Source of the DNA: an uncultured Bacteroidia bacterium
Lineage (GTDB): Bacteria > Bacteroidota > Bacteroidia > Bacteroidales > Prolixibacteraceae
Assembly: GCA_903907075.1 (NCBI GenBank)
Contig: CAIVMQ010000085.1
Coordinates: forward strand, 22,225-86,224
DNA: 64,000 nt
Reading direction: 5' to 3'
Positions 34,198 through 42,462 of this stretch are shown here, piece after piece. The translations under genes were made by a program, and so were the position numbers. The notes below the pieces were generated by a model that searched no databases, was not told the DNA's origin, and saw only the letters and a program-made list of their open reading frames with translations. Each line of letters begins with the position of its first letter. Position 1 is the first letter of the stretch.

Positions 34198-35664
34198 CTA
34201 ATAATTTGCAATTAATTCGACTAAAAGCATCCAAAATTTATCCACTGTTTGAATATTAATTTTTTCATCTGGAGAATGGACGCCGCGCATTGTTGGTCCA
34301 AAGGAAATCATATCAAGACCCGGGAACTTTTCAAGGAAAAGGCCACATTCCAAGCCGGCATGAATAGAGCGGACAATAGGTTCGCTATTAAAAAGTTTAG
34401 TATAGGACAATTTTGTAAGCTGCAAAAGCTCCGAATGGGGGTTTGGAGTCCACCCTGGATACCCTTCGCCATGTACTACATCAGCATTAATCATCTGAAA
34501 AACAGATTCTACCATATATGAGGCATCGAGAATACTACTTTCCAAATCACTACGTTGACTAGTCGTAATTTCGATTAGATTTTCTGGTTTTATTTTTACC
34601 GAAGCAAGATTTGTTGATGTTTCGACCATACCTGGCATCCTAGAACTCATTGCTAAAACACCATGAGGAGAGGCGTAGATCGCGTTTACCAAATTGATCT
34701 GACTAACCTTATCAATGACCTGCAATTGGGCTTCACAGGATTCAAGAGATAACTTGATCGCAGGTTCATTTAAGATAATTTCTGATTCAATAAGTGAGCG
34801 AAAGAGATTAAACTCTGCAGTAATATGCTCCTTCTGCGAGGAGGGGACTAAAATCAAAGCATAAGCCTCTCTGGCAATTGCATTTCTTAAATTACCACCA
34901 TGATAATCCGAAATATAAATGTCATATTTTTGCATTGTTTGCCACAAAAACCTATTCAATATTTTTATGGCATTTCCGCGATTTTTATCTATATCATCAC
35001 CCGAATGCCCACCTTGTAGACCATCAACTGAAATTCGAATAGCAAAAAGTCCTGATGGAGGATTAATCGATTCATAGCTTATGGTAGCAACAGTATCAAT
35101 ACCTCCTGCACAACCAATAAAAAGTTCACCATCATCCTCCGAGTCGAGGTTTACCAGTGCTTTGCCGGTAAAAAAACCACTCTCAAGAGCCTTGGCACCC
35201 GTTAGTCCTGTCTCTTCATCAACTGTAAACAAACATTCCAGAGGACCGTGACACAGATTATCAGCACTTAAGATCGCTAATTGAGCCGCAATCCCTATAC
35301 CGCAATCAGCCCCAAGGGTTGTGCCCTCTGCTGTTATCCAATCTCCATCGATATAAGGTCTTATAGGATCGATATCAAAGTTATGAATCGTCTCTCTATT
35401 TTTTTCACACACCATATCAAGATGCGATTGCAGAACCAACGTTCTTCGATTTTCAAACCCCTTGGATGCCTGTTTTGAAATAAGCACATTACCAGCTGAA
35501 TCCTTTTTAAAACTAAGATTATGAGTATGGGAAAAATCACTTAAAAACGCAATTATCTTCTCCTCCTTTTTAGAGGGTCTAGGAATTTGACATATTGCTT
35601 CAAAATAGTTCCAAACCGACACGGGTTCAAGCCCTTGTAATTTATTCGCGCTTTTATTATTCAT
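34198..35664 (-). CDS. pepD: Aminoacyl-histidine dipeptidase (M20)
   Basis: This enzyme of 488 residues splits Xaa-His dipeptides such as carnosine and other dipeptides. I start at ATG 35664; a TTG at 35679 gives five extra residues. Zinc-binding motifs are LQSHLDMVC (His81, Asp83), ADCGIG (Asp120) and DEETGLTG (Glu150, Glu151), with VRSIHAGLECG and MRGVHSPDEK near the end. Opening VSVWNYFEAICQIPRPSK is characteristic of the PepD family. It is cytosolic, complete and stands alone. Confidence 0.93.
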   Translation of the reverse strand: MNNKSANKLQGLEPVSVWNYFEAICQIPRPSKKEEKIIAFLSDFSHTHNLSFKKDSAGNVLISKQASKGFENRRTLVLQSHLDMVCEKNRETIHNFDIDPIRPYIDGDWITAEGTTLGADCGIGIAAQLAILSADNLCHGPLECLFTVDEETGLTGAKALESGFFTGKALVNLDSEDDGELFIGCAGGIDTVATISYESINPPSGLFAIRISVDGLQGGHSGDDIDKNRGNAIKILNRFLWQTMQKYDIYISDYHGGNLRNAIAREAYALILVPSSQKEHITAEFNLFRSLIESEIILNEPAIKLSLESCEAQLQVIDKVSQINLVNAIYASPHGVLAMSSRMPGMVETSTNLASVKIKPENLIEITTSQRSDLESSILDASYMVESVFQMINADVVHGEGYPGWTPNPHSELLQLTKLSYTKLFNSEPIVRSIHAGLECGLFLEKFPGLDMISFGPTMRGVHSPDEKINIQTVDKFWMLLVELIANY

Positions 35665-35883
35665 TTTAGTATATATCAATGCTTTACAATATTAAATTTA
35701 AAATTTTTCAACTAACTAAAGGTAACGATTTTTCTTTATGCCAAGGGTGATTAAGATGATTCAATTTATCTATTGCATAAAAGATACTCAATATGAATTA
35801 ACTATATCTGCTGTGAAAAATTATCTTCAGAAGGATATTAAATATGATTTTAAAAAATATGAAAAAATCTAAGTTGATTTTAG
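35665..35883. other. Intergenic region before the cobalamin riboswitch
   Basis: This AT-rich region separates pepD from the riboswitch. A 44-codon frame (35738-35872) with little protein character is present but unsupported. I name nothing else until the promoter at 35884. Confidence 0.4.
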
Positions 35884-35913
35884 TTGATCACCCTAACTAT
35901 TTTCTTATTTTTG
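35884..35913 (+). promoter_or_regulatory. Promoter of the B12 uptake operon
   Basis: TTG (35884-35886) and TATTTTTG (35906-35913) are separated by 19 bases, a textbook Bacteroidota promoter. The expected transcription start, about 7 bases further, falls at the beginning of the riboswitch fold. Confidence 0.65.
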
Positions 35914-35917
35914 TCAT

Positions 35918-36105
35918 GAATTGGTGCCCATTGGGCTTAATTTGGGAATCCGGTGTAAATCCGGGACAGTACCCGCTGCTGTAAAACCCGATTCCGCTAA
36001 TGCGGAATAGTATGTCTTTGGTTAATAACCACTATTCTTACCTATAACAAGAATGGGAAGGTGATCAAAGATCGGGATAAGTCAGAAGACCAGCCATTCG
36101 AGGTT
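35918..36105 (+). ncRNA. Cobalamin (B12) riboswitch
   Basis: The leader carries the conserved cobalamin-aptamer blocks: GGGCTTAAT, GGGAATCCGGTGTAAATCC, GGGACAGTACCCGCTGCTGTAA and, about 110 bases later, the closing B12-box-like AAGTCAGAAGACCAGCC. In between lie internal stems such as TTCCGC/GCGGAA. After the aptamer, GCCAT (36093-36097) can pair with ATGGC (36132-36136), a possible expression platform shortly before the start codon at 36210. It should switch off the downstream transport genes when adenosyl- or methylcobalamin is plentiful. Confidence 0.93.
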
Positions 36106-36209
36106 TAAGCTTTCGGGATAAAAGCGTACAGATGGCCATTCTCCATTCTGCAAGATTTACCCATTAGCTTAAAATCATTTAATGCTTGACATTTAAATTG
36201 ATTTTAAGT

Positions 36210-37358
36210 ATGTTATACGTTCGAAAAGAGGTTGTTATACCTGCTTTATTAACATTATGTTTATTTATCTCCTGTAAGAATGGGAACAGCCTTTCAGGAC
36301 CTGTGATCTCCTTTCAGATACCTAAAAGTGGGTATAAAATTGAAATTGGAAAAACTCTTCCAATAACACCTACTGTGATAAACGATGGAAACTCAACCTA
36401 TAGCTGGTCGGTGAATGGTAAAGTTGTATCCTCATCTAAGATATTTTCCTTTGCTCCTTCACGGATTGGAAATTATACGCTTCAACTTAAAGTATCAAAT
36501 GATATTGGCGCTGATGATAAAATGATTCAAATCGCAGCTTTTTCAAATAACTCTCCATACATTACAAAAGTATTTGATTACCAATATGGTCCAGGGCAAA
36601 ATGCAGTACAAATTTCGTTTGATTGGAAAGGAAATGATTTTATTGGAGAGCCCTGGAAAAATCTTAAAAAATACACCTCACTGGGAGGCTGGGGAGGTTA
36701 CATCATTGCTGGTTTTGATCATTTTGTAAAAAATGGAGATGGGGTTGACTTTGCAATATACACCCAACCAGGAGCAGGTTCTGAACCAGGAGTTGTATAT
36801 GTTATGAATGATTTAAACAACGATGGCCTACCCAATGATGGAGAATGGCTTGAGATCAAAGGGAGTGAATACGAACATGCCGAAACGATTCACAACTACC
36901 ATGTAACATACTTTAAACCTATAAATAAAGGAAATATAACCTGGAAGGACAACCAAGGACAAAGTGGTGAACTTTTACCGCATTATGGATCTGACACCTG
37001 GTGGTGGAGTGGATATGGCGATAAAAGTGAAGTAAGCTACGATGGAGAGCGATTACCGAATGGCTATGTTAATATTTCTAGCGATCCAACAATTGAAAAC
37101 TGGGCAGTTCGACAGGGTTTATTTGCCTATGGGTATGCTGAATGCTATTCGAATCTGGATTATAATATTTCACTAAAAGCCAACCTTTTCGATATCTCAA
37201 ATGCCGTTGATAATACAGGAACGATAAAGAATTTAACTGATATTTCCTTTATAAAAGTTCAGAGTGGGATATTTCAAGTTGCCGGATGGCTAAACGAAAT
37301 TTCACCGGAAATAAGTGGAGCAGCTGATCTTTCGCTGATTGAATATACTGCCAATTGA
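36210..37358 (+). CDS. PKD-like surface lipoprotein of the B12 uptake operon
   Basis: I start at ATG 36210 (382 residues); an in-frame TTG at 36186 is weaker. The lipobox ends at Cys22 (LCLFISC). After it comes an immunoglobulin/PKD-like domain (about 35-120, YSWSVNGKVVSS and FAPSRIGNYTLQLKVSND). The larger C-terminal part contains many aromatic residues (GGWGGYIIAGFDHFV, DTWWWSGYGDKS) and DLNNDGLPNDGEW, which looks like a calcium-binding loop. As the first gene under the riboswitch, and next to a BtuB-type receptor, it is probably a surface lipoprotein that binds or captures corrinoids. It may be analogous to the surface B12-binding lipoproteins known as BtuH in Bacteroides, but I cannot show homology. 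Confidence 0.8.
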   Translation: MLYVRKEVVIPALLTLCLFISCKNGNSLSGPVISFQIPKSGYKIEIGKTLPITPTVINDGNSTYSWSVNGKVVSSSKIFSFAPSRIGNYTLQLKVSNDIGADDKMIQIAAFSNNSPYITKVFDYQYGPGQNAVQISFDWKGNDFIGEPWKNLKKYTSLGGWGGYIIAGFDHFVKNGDGVDFAIYTQPGAGSEPGVVYVMNDLNNDGLPNDGEWLEIKGSEYEHAETIHNYHVTYFKPINKGNITWKDNQGQSGELLPHYGSDTWWWSGYGDKSEVSYDGERLPNGYVNISSDPTIENWAVRQGLFAYGYAECYSNLDYNISLKANLFDISNAVDNTGTIKNLTDISFIKVQSGIFQVAGWLNEISPEISGAADLSLIEYTAN

Positions 37359-37367
37359 GGATAATAA

Positions 37368-39419
37368 ATGGTTAAAAAACTACCAAAAATTCACTTGCCT
37401 GGTATTTGGAAATCCCTTAATCTTCTATTTATTCTGATTATTTTCAATTTTTCAGAAATAAATAAACTCAATGGCCAGCCCTTCGCAGATACCTTAAGAA
37501 TACAGGCGATCACAATATACACAAAGAGCCATATCAAAGAGGATGCAGGTAAAATTGCGGTTAAAATCGACTCTGTTGCAATGGCTAAGTCACTAACATC
37601 GAATATGTCTGAACTAATAGCGCAAAATACCCCCATATTTATCAAGGAATACGGCAGAGGAGCGATGGCAACCGCTTCATTTCGTGGGACTGCTCCTTCG
37701 CATACTCAAGTCTTGTGGAATGGAATGAGTTTAAATTCGCCCATGTTAGGAATGGTAGATTTCTCCACAATTCCAGTTTACTTCACCGATAATATAACAC
37801 TTCTTTATGGTTCAGGCTCACTATCAGAACGAAGTGGAGCCTTAGGAGGGGTTATTAAGCTTGAGAATAAAACCGATTGGCAAAATAAAGTAACCCTTCG
37901 CATGATTAGCGGAATAGGAAGTTATGGTTCAGTTGATCAGTTTTTAAAAATAAGCGGAGGGAATAAAAAAATACACTATCAAACCCGGGCCTTTATAAAC
38001 TACTCTGATAACAATTATCGATTTGTCAATAAGTTAATTGCAAATATAGATCCTCAAACAGGAGATTACCTCTACCCTACCCAACGAAATGAAAACTCTC
38101 CCTACAATAACACTGGTTTTTTACAGGAATTATATTTCCATCCAACAGAGCGAAGTGTTTTTTCATTGCGTTATTGGTATCAAAATAATAACCGAAGCCT
38201 TCCCCGGCTACTTACGAATGAAACAGCTGTTGATGTCACTATTAATCGGCAATCAGAGATCGCTCACCGACCTTTGTTAGAATGGGGCTATTATGGCCAT
38301 AAAGGGATTTTAAATGTCGTTACAGGAGCCAATATTCAGCCTTCTAGTTATCAACGCAAGACAATAGTCTCAGGGGCATCTGACCAACTTGTCTCAAACG
38401 CGCACTCAAAATCAACAACATACTTATTAAGAGCAACTTACAAATACTCTTTCAGCGATAACCTCTCATTAATAACAAGTGCGAATTCAGAATCAAGTAC
38501 TATAAACTCTATTAATTCGCCACTAAATGGGATAGAATTAGGATATAATATTCAGCGAATTGATGATTCGTTTTCCGCACAACTGAGCAAATCATTTAAT
38601 GAGCAGTTGGCAATTAATTTTCTCACACGCACAGATATTATTGGAGGAAAATCTGTCCCGTTAATTCCAACATTTGGAATTGAATATAATCCAAAGAGGC
38701 ACAAAGAATCTTTTATCAAGGGCAGTTTAGCTAAGAACTATCATCAACCGACCTTAAATGATCTTTACTATCAGCCAGGTGGAAATCCTAATTTAAAAGC
38801 CGAAGAGGGGATTATTGCCGATATTGGAAGTGGCTTCTCAGCAAAAACTGGAAAAACAGCCTTGAATTTCGCTTTTAATGGTTATGCTTCTGGGATAAAT
38901 AACTGGATCATCTGGCTCCCTACTCCTCAAGGGTATTGGGAACCCTACAATATGAAGAGGGTAAATACGCAAGGGGTAGAATTTAATGGAGGAGTTTCAC
39001 GGCTTATAGGACTTACAACGGTTATAGTAAAGGTTAACTATGCACATACCGAATCAATAAACAGAGATATAGCACGTAATTGGGCTGATGAATCGGTAGG
39101 AAAACAACTCCCCTTTATCCCCAAAAACTCAGCAAATATGGTTATTAATCTCACCAGAAAAAAAACTCATCTAACTTGGATCTGGACCTATTACGGGAAG
39201 CGTTTTACTACAACAAGCAATGATAAAATCTCCCGTTTTGAGGTTCTTTATCCCTATTACATGAATAATCTCTATTTAGGCAAGGAGATCTGCTTCAAGG
39301 ATAAAAAATTTGATGTTGAATTAAAAATTTTAAATCTTTTTAATGAATCCTATCGGACAATCCTTCAAAATCCGATGCCAGGAAGAAATTACTCTTTACT
39401 AATTCGATACGACTTCTAA
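37368..39419 (+). CDS. btuB: TonB-dependent cobalamin receptor, BtuB type
   Basis: This 683-residue outer-membrane receptor has a signal segment (about 15-37) and a plug domain at about 50-170 with MSELIAQNTPIFIKEYG, SFRGTAPSHTQVLWNGMSLN, TLLYGSGSLSERSGALGGVI. A 22-stranded barrel follows and ends in LLIRYDF with a terminal Phe. The length and plug resemble BtuB. Its place between a riboswitch-controlled lipoprotein and a BtuG-like propeller makes cobalamin the likely substrate. It starts 9 bases after the preceding gene and ends 2 bases before the next. Confidence 0.9.
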   Translation: MVKKLPKIHLPGIWKSLNLLFILIIFNFSEINKLNGQPFADTLRIQAITIYTKSHIKEDAGKIAVKIDSVAMAKSLTSNMSELIAQNTPIFIKEYGRGAMATASFRGTAPSHTQVLWNGMSLNSPMLGMVDFSTIPVYFTDNITLLYGSGSLSERSGALGGVIKLENKTDWQNKVTLRMISGIGSYGSVDQFLKISGGNKKIHYQTRAFINYSDNNYRFVNKLIANIDPQTGDYLYPTQRNENSPYNNTGFLQELYFHPTERSVFSLRYWYQNNNRSLPRLLTNETAVDVTINRQSEIAHRPLLEWGYYGHKGILNVVTGANIQPSSYQRKTIVSGASDQLVSNAHSKSTTYLLRATYKYSFSDNLSLITSANSESSTINSINSPLNGIELGYNIQRIDDSFSAQLSKSFNEQLAINFLTRTDIIGGKSVPLIPTFGIEYNPKRHKESFIKGSLAKNYHQPTLNDLYYQPGGNPNLKAEEGIIADIGSGFSAKTGKTALNFAFNGYASGINNWIIWLPTPQGYWEPYNMKRVNTQGVEFNGGVSRLIGLTTVIVKVNYAHTESINRDIARNWADESVGKQLPFIPKNSANMVINLTRKKTHLTWIWTYYGKRFTTTSNDKISRFEVLYPYYMNNLYLGKEICFKDKKFDVELKILNLFNESYRTILQNPMPGRNYSLLIRYDF

Positions 39420-39421
39420 AA

Positions 39422-40483
39422 ATGAGCTTGAAAAAAGTACATATTAACCTCTTAATCATCTTGAATCTTGTATTTATGGGGTGTATGAAGGATGACGAAT
39501 GGGTAAAAAGCCAAAAAACAGATAAGATACCAGCAAATGGTTTATTTATTCTTAATGAAGGAAACTTCATGTACGGAAACAGCTCAATCTCATTTTACGA
39601 TCCGAAAACCCGAGTTCTACAAAACGATATTTTCACCAAGGTAAATGGCCTTCCACTCGGAGATGTTGCACAATCAATGTCGATAGTTGATAATTTAGGA
39701 TATATTGTAATCAATAATTCAGGGAAAATTTATGTTATTGACACCTCAAGCGGTCAATATATTGGTAAGATTACAGGCCTGACTTCTCCCCGATATATAC
39801 ATATATCACAAAATGGAAAAGGTTATGTATCAGACCTATATGCCGAAAAAATTACAATTGTAAATCCGAAAACATTTCAAATAACAGGCTCTATTCCCAC
39901 TACTGGGCACGCTTCGACAGAGCAAATGGTTGAGTGGAAGGAATTGCTTTTTGTAAGTTGCTGGTCTTTTGATAATACGATACTGGTAATAGATACACGC
40001 TCCGATAAAGTGGTTGGTGAAATTAAGACAGGAAAGCAACCGGGTGGACTTGTGCTTGATAAGTATAATAAAATCTGGACCCTATGTGATGGTGGATGGG
40101 TTCGGAATGGATTAAATGCCCGGGTACCAATGCTACAGCGAATCGATCCATTATCGCTAACAATAGAAAGGAGTTTTACCTTAGCTACCGATGGTGCTCC
40201 TTCTCGGCTTGCCGTTAATGGTTCGGGAGATTCTTTAATCTATATTAATAATGGGATCTGGAGAATGGGGGTCAATCAATTAACAATTGATCAGCAGCCC
40301 TTTATATCTTCAAAAAATCATATTTATTACAGTCTCGCAGTAGACCCTCATACCTCTGAGTTGTATCTGAGTGATGCGATTGATTATCAGCAACAAGGAG
40401 TAATCTACAGATATTCTCCAATTGGTTTAAAGGTGGATAGTTTTAAAACGGGTATTATCCCCGGTTCGTATTGCTTTAAGTAA
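39422..40483 (+). CDS. BtuG-like beta-propeller lipoprotein (DUF5074/YncE-like)
   Basis: The 353-residue protein has a lipobox ending at Cys21 (LVFMGC). The rest shows repeats of a beta-propeller: FILNEGNFMYGNSSISFYDP (start of the DUF5074 family), GYIVINNSGKIYVIDT, YVSDLYAEKITIVNPKT, LFVSCWSFDNTILVIDT, GKQPGGLVLD. In Bacteroides, BtuG of this family is a surface lipoprotein that holds cobalamin with femtomolar affinity and caps BtuB. The gene lies 2 bases after the receptor gene, in the riboswitch operon. I assign it as a BtuG-like protein on this context; the residues that touch B12 are not shown by sequence. Confidence 0.85.
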   Translation: MSLKKVHINLLIILNLVFMGCMKDDEWVKSQKTDKIPANGLFILNEGNFMYGNSSISFYDPKTRVLQNDIFTKVNGLPLGDVAQSMSIVDNLGYIVINNSGKIYVIDTSSGQYIGKITGLTSPRYIHISQNGKGYVSDLYAEKITIVNPKTFQITGSIPTTGHASTEQMVEWKELLFVSCWSFDNTILVIDTRSDKVVGEIKTGKQPGGLVLDKYNKIWTLCDGGWVRNGLNARVPMLQRIDPLSLTIERSFTLATDGAPSRLAVNGSGDSLIYINNGIWRMGVNQLTIDQQPFISSKNHIYYSLAVDPHTSELYLSDAIDYQQQGVIYRYSPIGLKVDSFKTGIIPGSYCFK

Positions 40484-40498
40484 AATAGGGTGATGAAA

Positions 40499-41272
40499 TT
40501 AAAATACCATCGCAAATGATACCCCTGCTCCATGGTTTAAAAGAGTTGGCACAATAACCACATTATCCTTAATTCCAAAACGATAACGATGTGTAAAATA
40601 GACTATCTTAGTCGATAAAATACCGATTCCTGCTCCAATTAGAACATCCGAAATCCAATGTTTATTATTAATCATTCGATACATTGCCGTTGTTGTTGCA
40701 GTTGCATAGCCAGCCACACTAATCCAGGGAGAAGTATCTCTATACTCCATATCGAGTATTGTTGCAGAAACAAAGGCTTGCGCAGTATGTCCGGATGGCA
40801 TGGAGTTCATTCCACCTGAGGGTCGTTTAGACTTTATGGTTGATTTCATCCCTTGTACAATTAGAGTCATTAATAATTCCGATTTTACAGATAAAGCAAA
40901 TTGGTCAATTAATGAACTTCGACTTTTTATACCTGCTACTTTTAGCCCATAAACTGCTGCAAGGGGTGTAAATTGAAGGTAATTATCAATTGGCGAAGAA
41001 TAGCCCGAAAAGAGGTTCCGAACTTTATTTTGAATACTATACTTGCTCAACGAAGAATGTGAATCCGGTATAAGTGTAATTACACCTAAAAGAATAAGTG
41101 TTGAAGGGACGATTGCCTCTTTTATCCATTGATGAATTTTAACAAGATCCTTATCTGATGATTTATAATTTTCTAAAACAGTCCGTGTATTTACCTGATT
41201 ATTAATTTTAATTTCCTGAGCAAAAATAAGTTGTGGAGACAATAAGGACAATAAAATAATATACCAATGCAT
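40499..41272 (-). CDS. PAP2 family phosphatase, exported
   Basis: I start at ATG 41272 (257 residues), which gives a signal peptide MHWYIILLSLLSPQLIFAQ; a longer frame to 41365 looks less natural. The phosphatidic acid phosphatase type 2 motifs are intact: KSKRPSGG (K and R of motif 1), the central PSGHT and the NKHWISDV of motif 3 (His and Asp). Hydrophobic segments suggest a membrane-bound enzyme. It could act on undecaprenyl diphosphate, lipid A or another phospholipid. Its gene converges on btuG and has no clear pathway link. Confidence 0.88.
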   Translation of the reverse strand: MHWYIILLSLLSPQLIFAQEIKINNQVNTRTVLENYKSSDKDLVKIHQWIKEAIVPSTLILLGVITLIPDSHSSLSKYSIQNKVRNLFSGYSSPIDNYLQFTPLAAVYGLKVAGIKSRSSLIDQFALSVKSELLMTLIVQGMKSTIKSKRPSGGMNSMPSGHTAQAFVSATILDMEYRDTSPWISVAGYATATTTAMYRMINNKHWISDVLIGAGIGILSTKIVYFTHRYRFGIKDNVVIVPTLLNHGAGVSFAMVF

Positions 41273-41366
41273 AACAATCCTATTATAAAAATAAATCGGA
41301 AACAAAGGAATCAATTTTATTTGGCATATTTTTGTCACGAAGAAATAATTCAAATTATCTTTCACA

Positions 41367-41582
41367 ATGGACGGAAGAAATCGAGCAAATATATCAATCG
41401 GAATTGAAGTCGCGATTGTAAAAAAAGAGGATCAAAGAACGGGTAAAATAACCACTGGAATAATTTGTAATATACTAACTAATAGTTTATTTCATCCGCA
41501 TGGTATTAAAGTACGGTTGACAACTGGTGAGGTTGGCAGGGTCCTGAATATTATATCTGTAAGTGATATAAATCGCACTTAG
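41367..41582 (+). CDS. YwbE family small protein
   Basis: The 71-residue protein matches the YwbE family (DUF2196): NISIGIEVAIVKKEDQRTGK, GIICNILTNSLFHPHGIKVRLTTGEVGRV. It has no signal peptide. Its role is unknown; it has a small beta-barrel character and is widely conserved in Gram-positive and Bacteroidota bacteria. It is divergently placed against the PAP2 gene and followed by a spacer before ribH. Confidence 0.9.
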   Translation: MDGRNRANISIGIEVAIVKKEDQRTGKITTGIICNILTNSLFHPHGIKVRLTTGEVGRVLNIISVSDINRT

Positions 41583-41652
41583 AACGATGGAAATTAACAG
41601 ATTAAAAGCTTTAAAAAAATTTGTGAGTAATCAACCGTGTTGGAACATCTGT

Positions 41653-41678
41653 TTGTCCCATTTTTCTTTTTAATTTTG
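41653..41678 (+). promoter_or_regulatory. Candidate promoter for ribH
   Basis: TTG (41653-41655) and TAATTTTG (41671-41678) are 15 bases apart, slightly short of the usual range, and end 16 bases before the ribH start. Confidence 0.4.
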
Positions 41679-41694
41679 TAAAAAAAAATAACGA

Positions 41695-42198
41695 ATGGCA
41701 ACAAAGGATCTTTCAGCATATAATCATGAGTCTGTTCCAAATGGAAGTAGTATGAAATTTGGAATTGTTGTTTCTGAATGGAACTATGAGATAACGGGTG
41801 CCTTAGCACAAGGAGCAGTTCAAACTCTTCACAAACATGGTGTTAACGAGCAGGATATTATCGTAAATTATGTACCTGGAAGTTTTGAATTAACTCTTGG
41901 AGGTCAGTATTTTGCAGAATATACTGATGTAGATGCCGTAATCCTTTTAGGATGTGTAATTCAGGGGGAGACAAGACACTTTGATTTTATATGTCAAGGA
42001 GTTGCAAAAGGAGCAACCGATTTAAATATAAAATATAATTTGCCGGTCATATTTGGTGTGTTAACCACAGAGAACCAACAGCAAGCGCTTGATAGAGCTG
42101 GGGGGAAATTAGGAAATAAAGGGGACGAAGCGGCTATCACAGCCATTAAAATGGTTGCCCTTCAACAAAAATTCGAGAATGGGATAACTTTGGCTTAA
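41695..42198 (+). CDS. ribH: 6,7-dimethyl-8-ribityllumazine synthase
   Basis: A 167-residue enzyme that joins the two riboflavin precursors to form lumazine. Motifs are [13 protein letters not shown] (22-34), [19 protein letters not shown], the [19 protein letters not shown] block (with the catalytic His in ETRHFD) and [31 protein letters not shown]. The protein has a short N-terminal extension but otherwise normal length. No other rib genes are in the window; a 264-base spacer (42199-42462) separates it from the next gene and shows nothing recognisable. Confidence 0.95.
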   Translation: MATKDLSAYNHESVPNGSSMKFGIVVSEWNYEITGALAQGAVQTLHKHGVNEQDIIVNYVPGSFELTLGGQYFAEYTDVDAVILLGCVIQGETRHFDFICQGVAKGATDLNIKYNLPVIFGVLTTENQQQALDRAGGKLGNKGDEAAITAIKMVALQQKFENGITLA

Positions 42199-42462
42199 AA
42201 AATCAAAGTAATTTACTTGCATTTCATAGATTTTTTTAGAATTTAGGATCTAGAAATAAATACATATCATAAGGTTTTGCAATAAATATAACTAGCTTAA
42301 ATACAGGAATATAGAAAATGGCATTTCATCTTATGGAATCAAACCACTATAATTTAGCCGTATTTTTAGTATTAAATTCTTCTGTTTTTAAACTTAAATT
42401 TAAGCTAATCGTTATTAAAAAGTATATCAAGTAGAATTGATATTTAATTTTCAAAATTTAAT

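Noticed and set aside
35738..35872. A 44-codon frame before the B12 promoter
   Set aside because: No recognisable protein features, no known neighbour and AT-rich composition; probably chance.
36186..36209. An upstream TTG start for the B12 operon lipoprotein
   Set aside because: The ATG at 36210 gives a proper signal and lipobox distance; the TTG would add unneeded residues.
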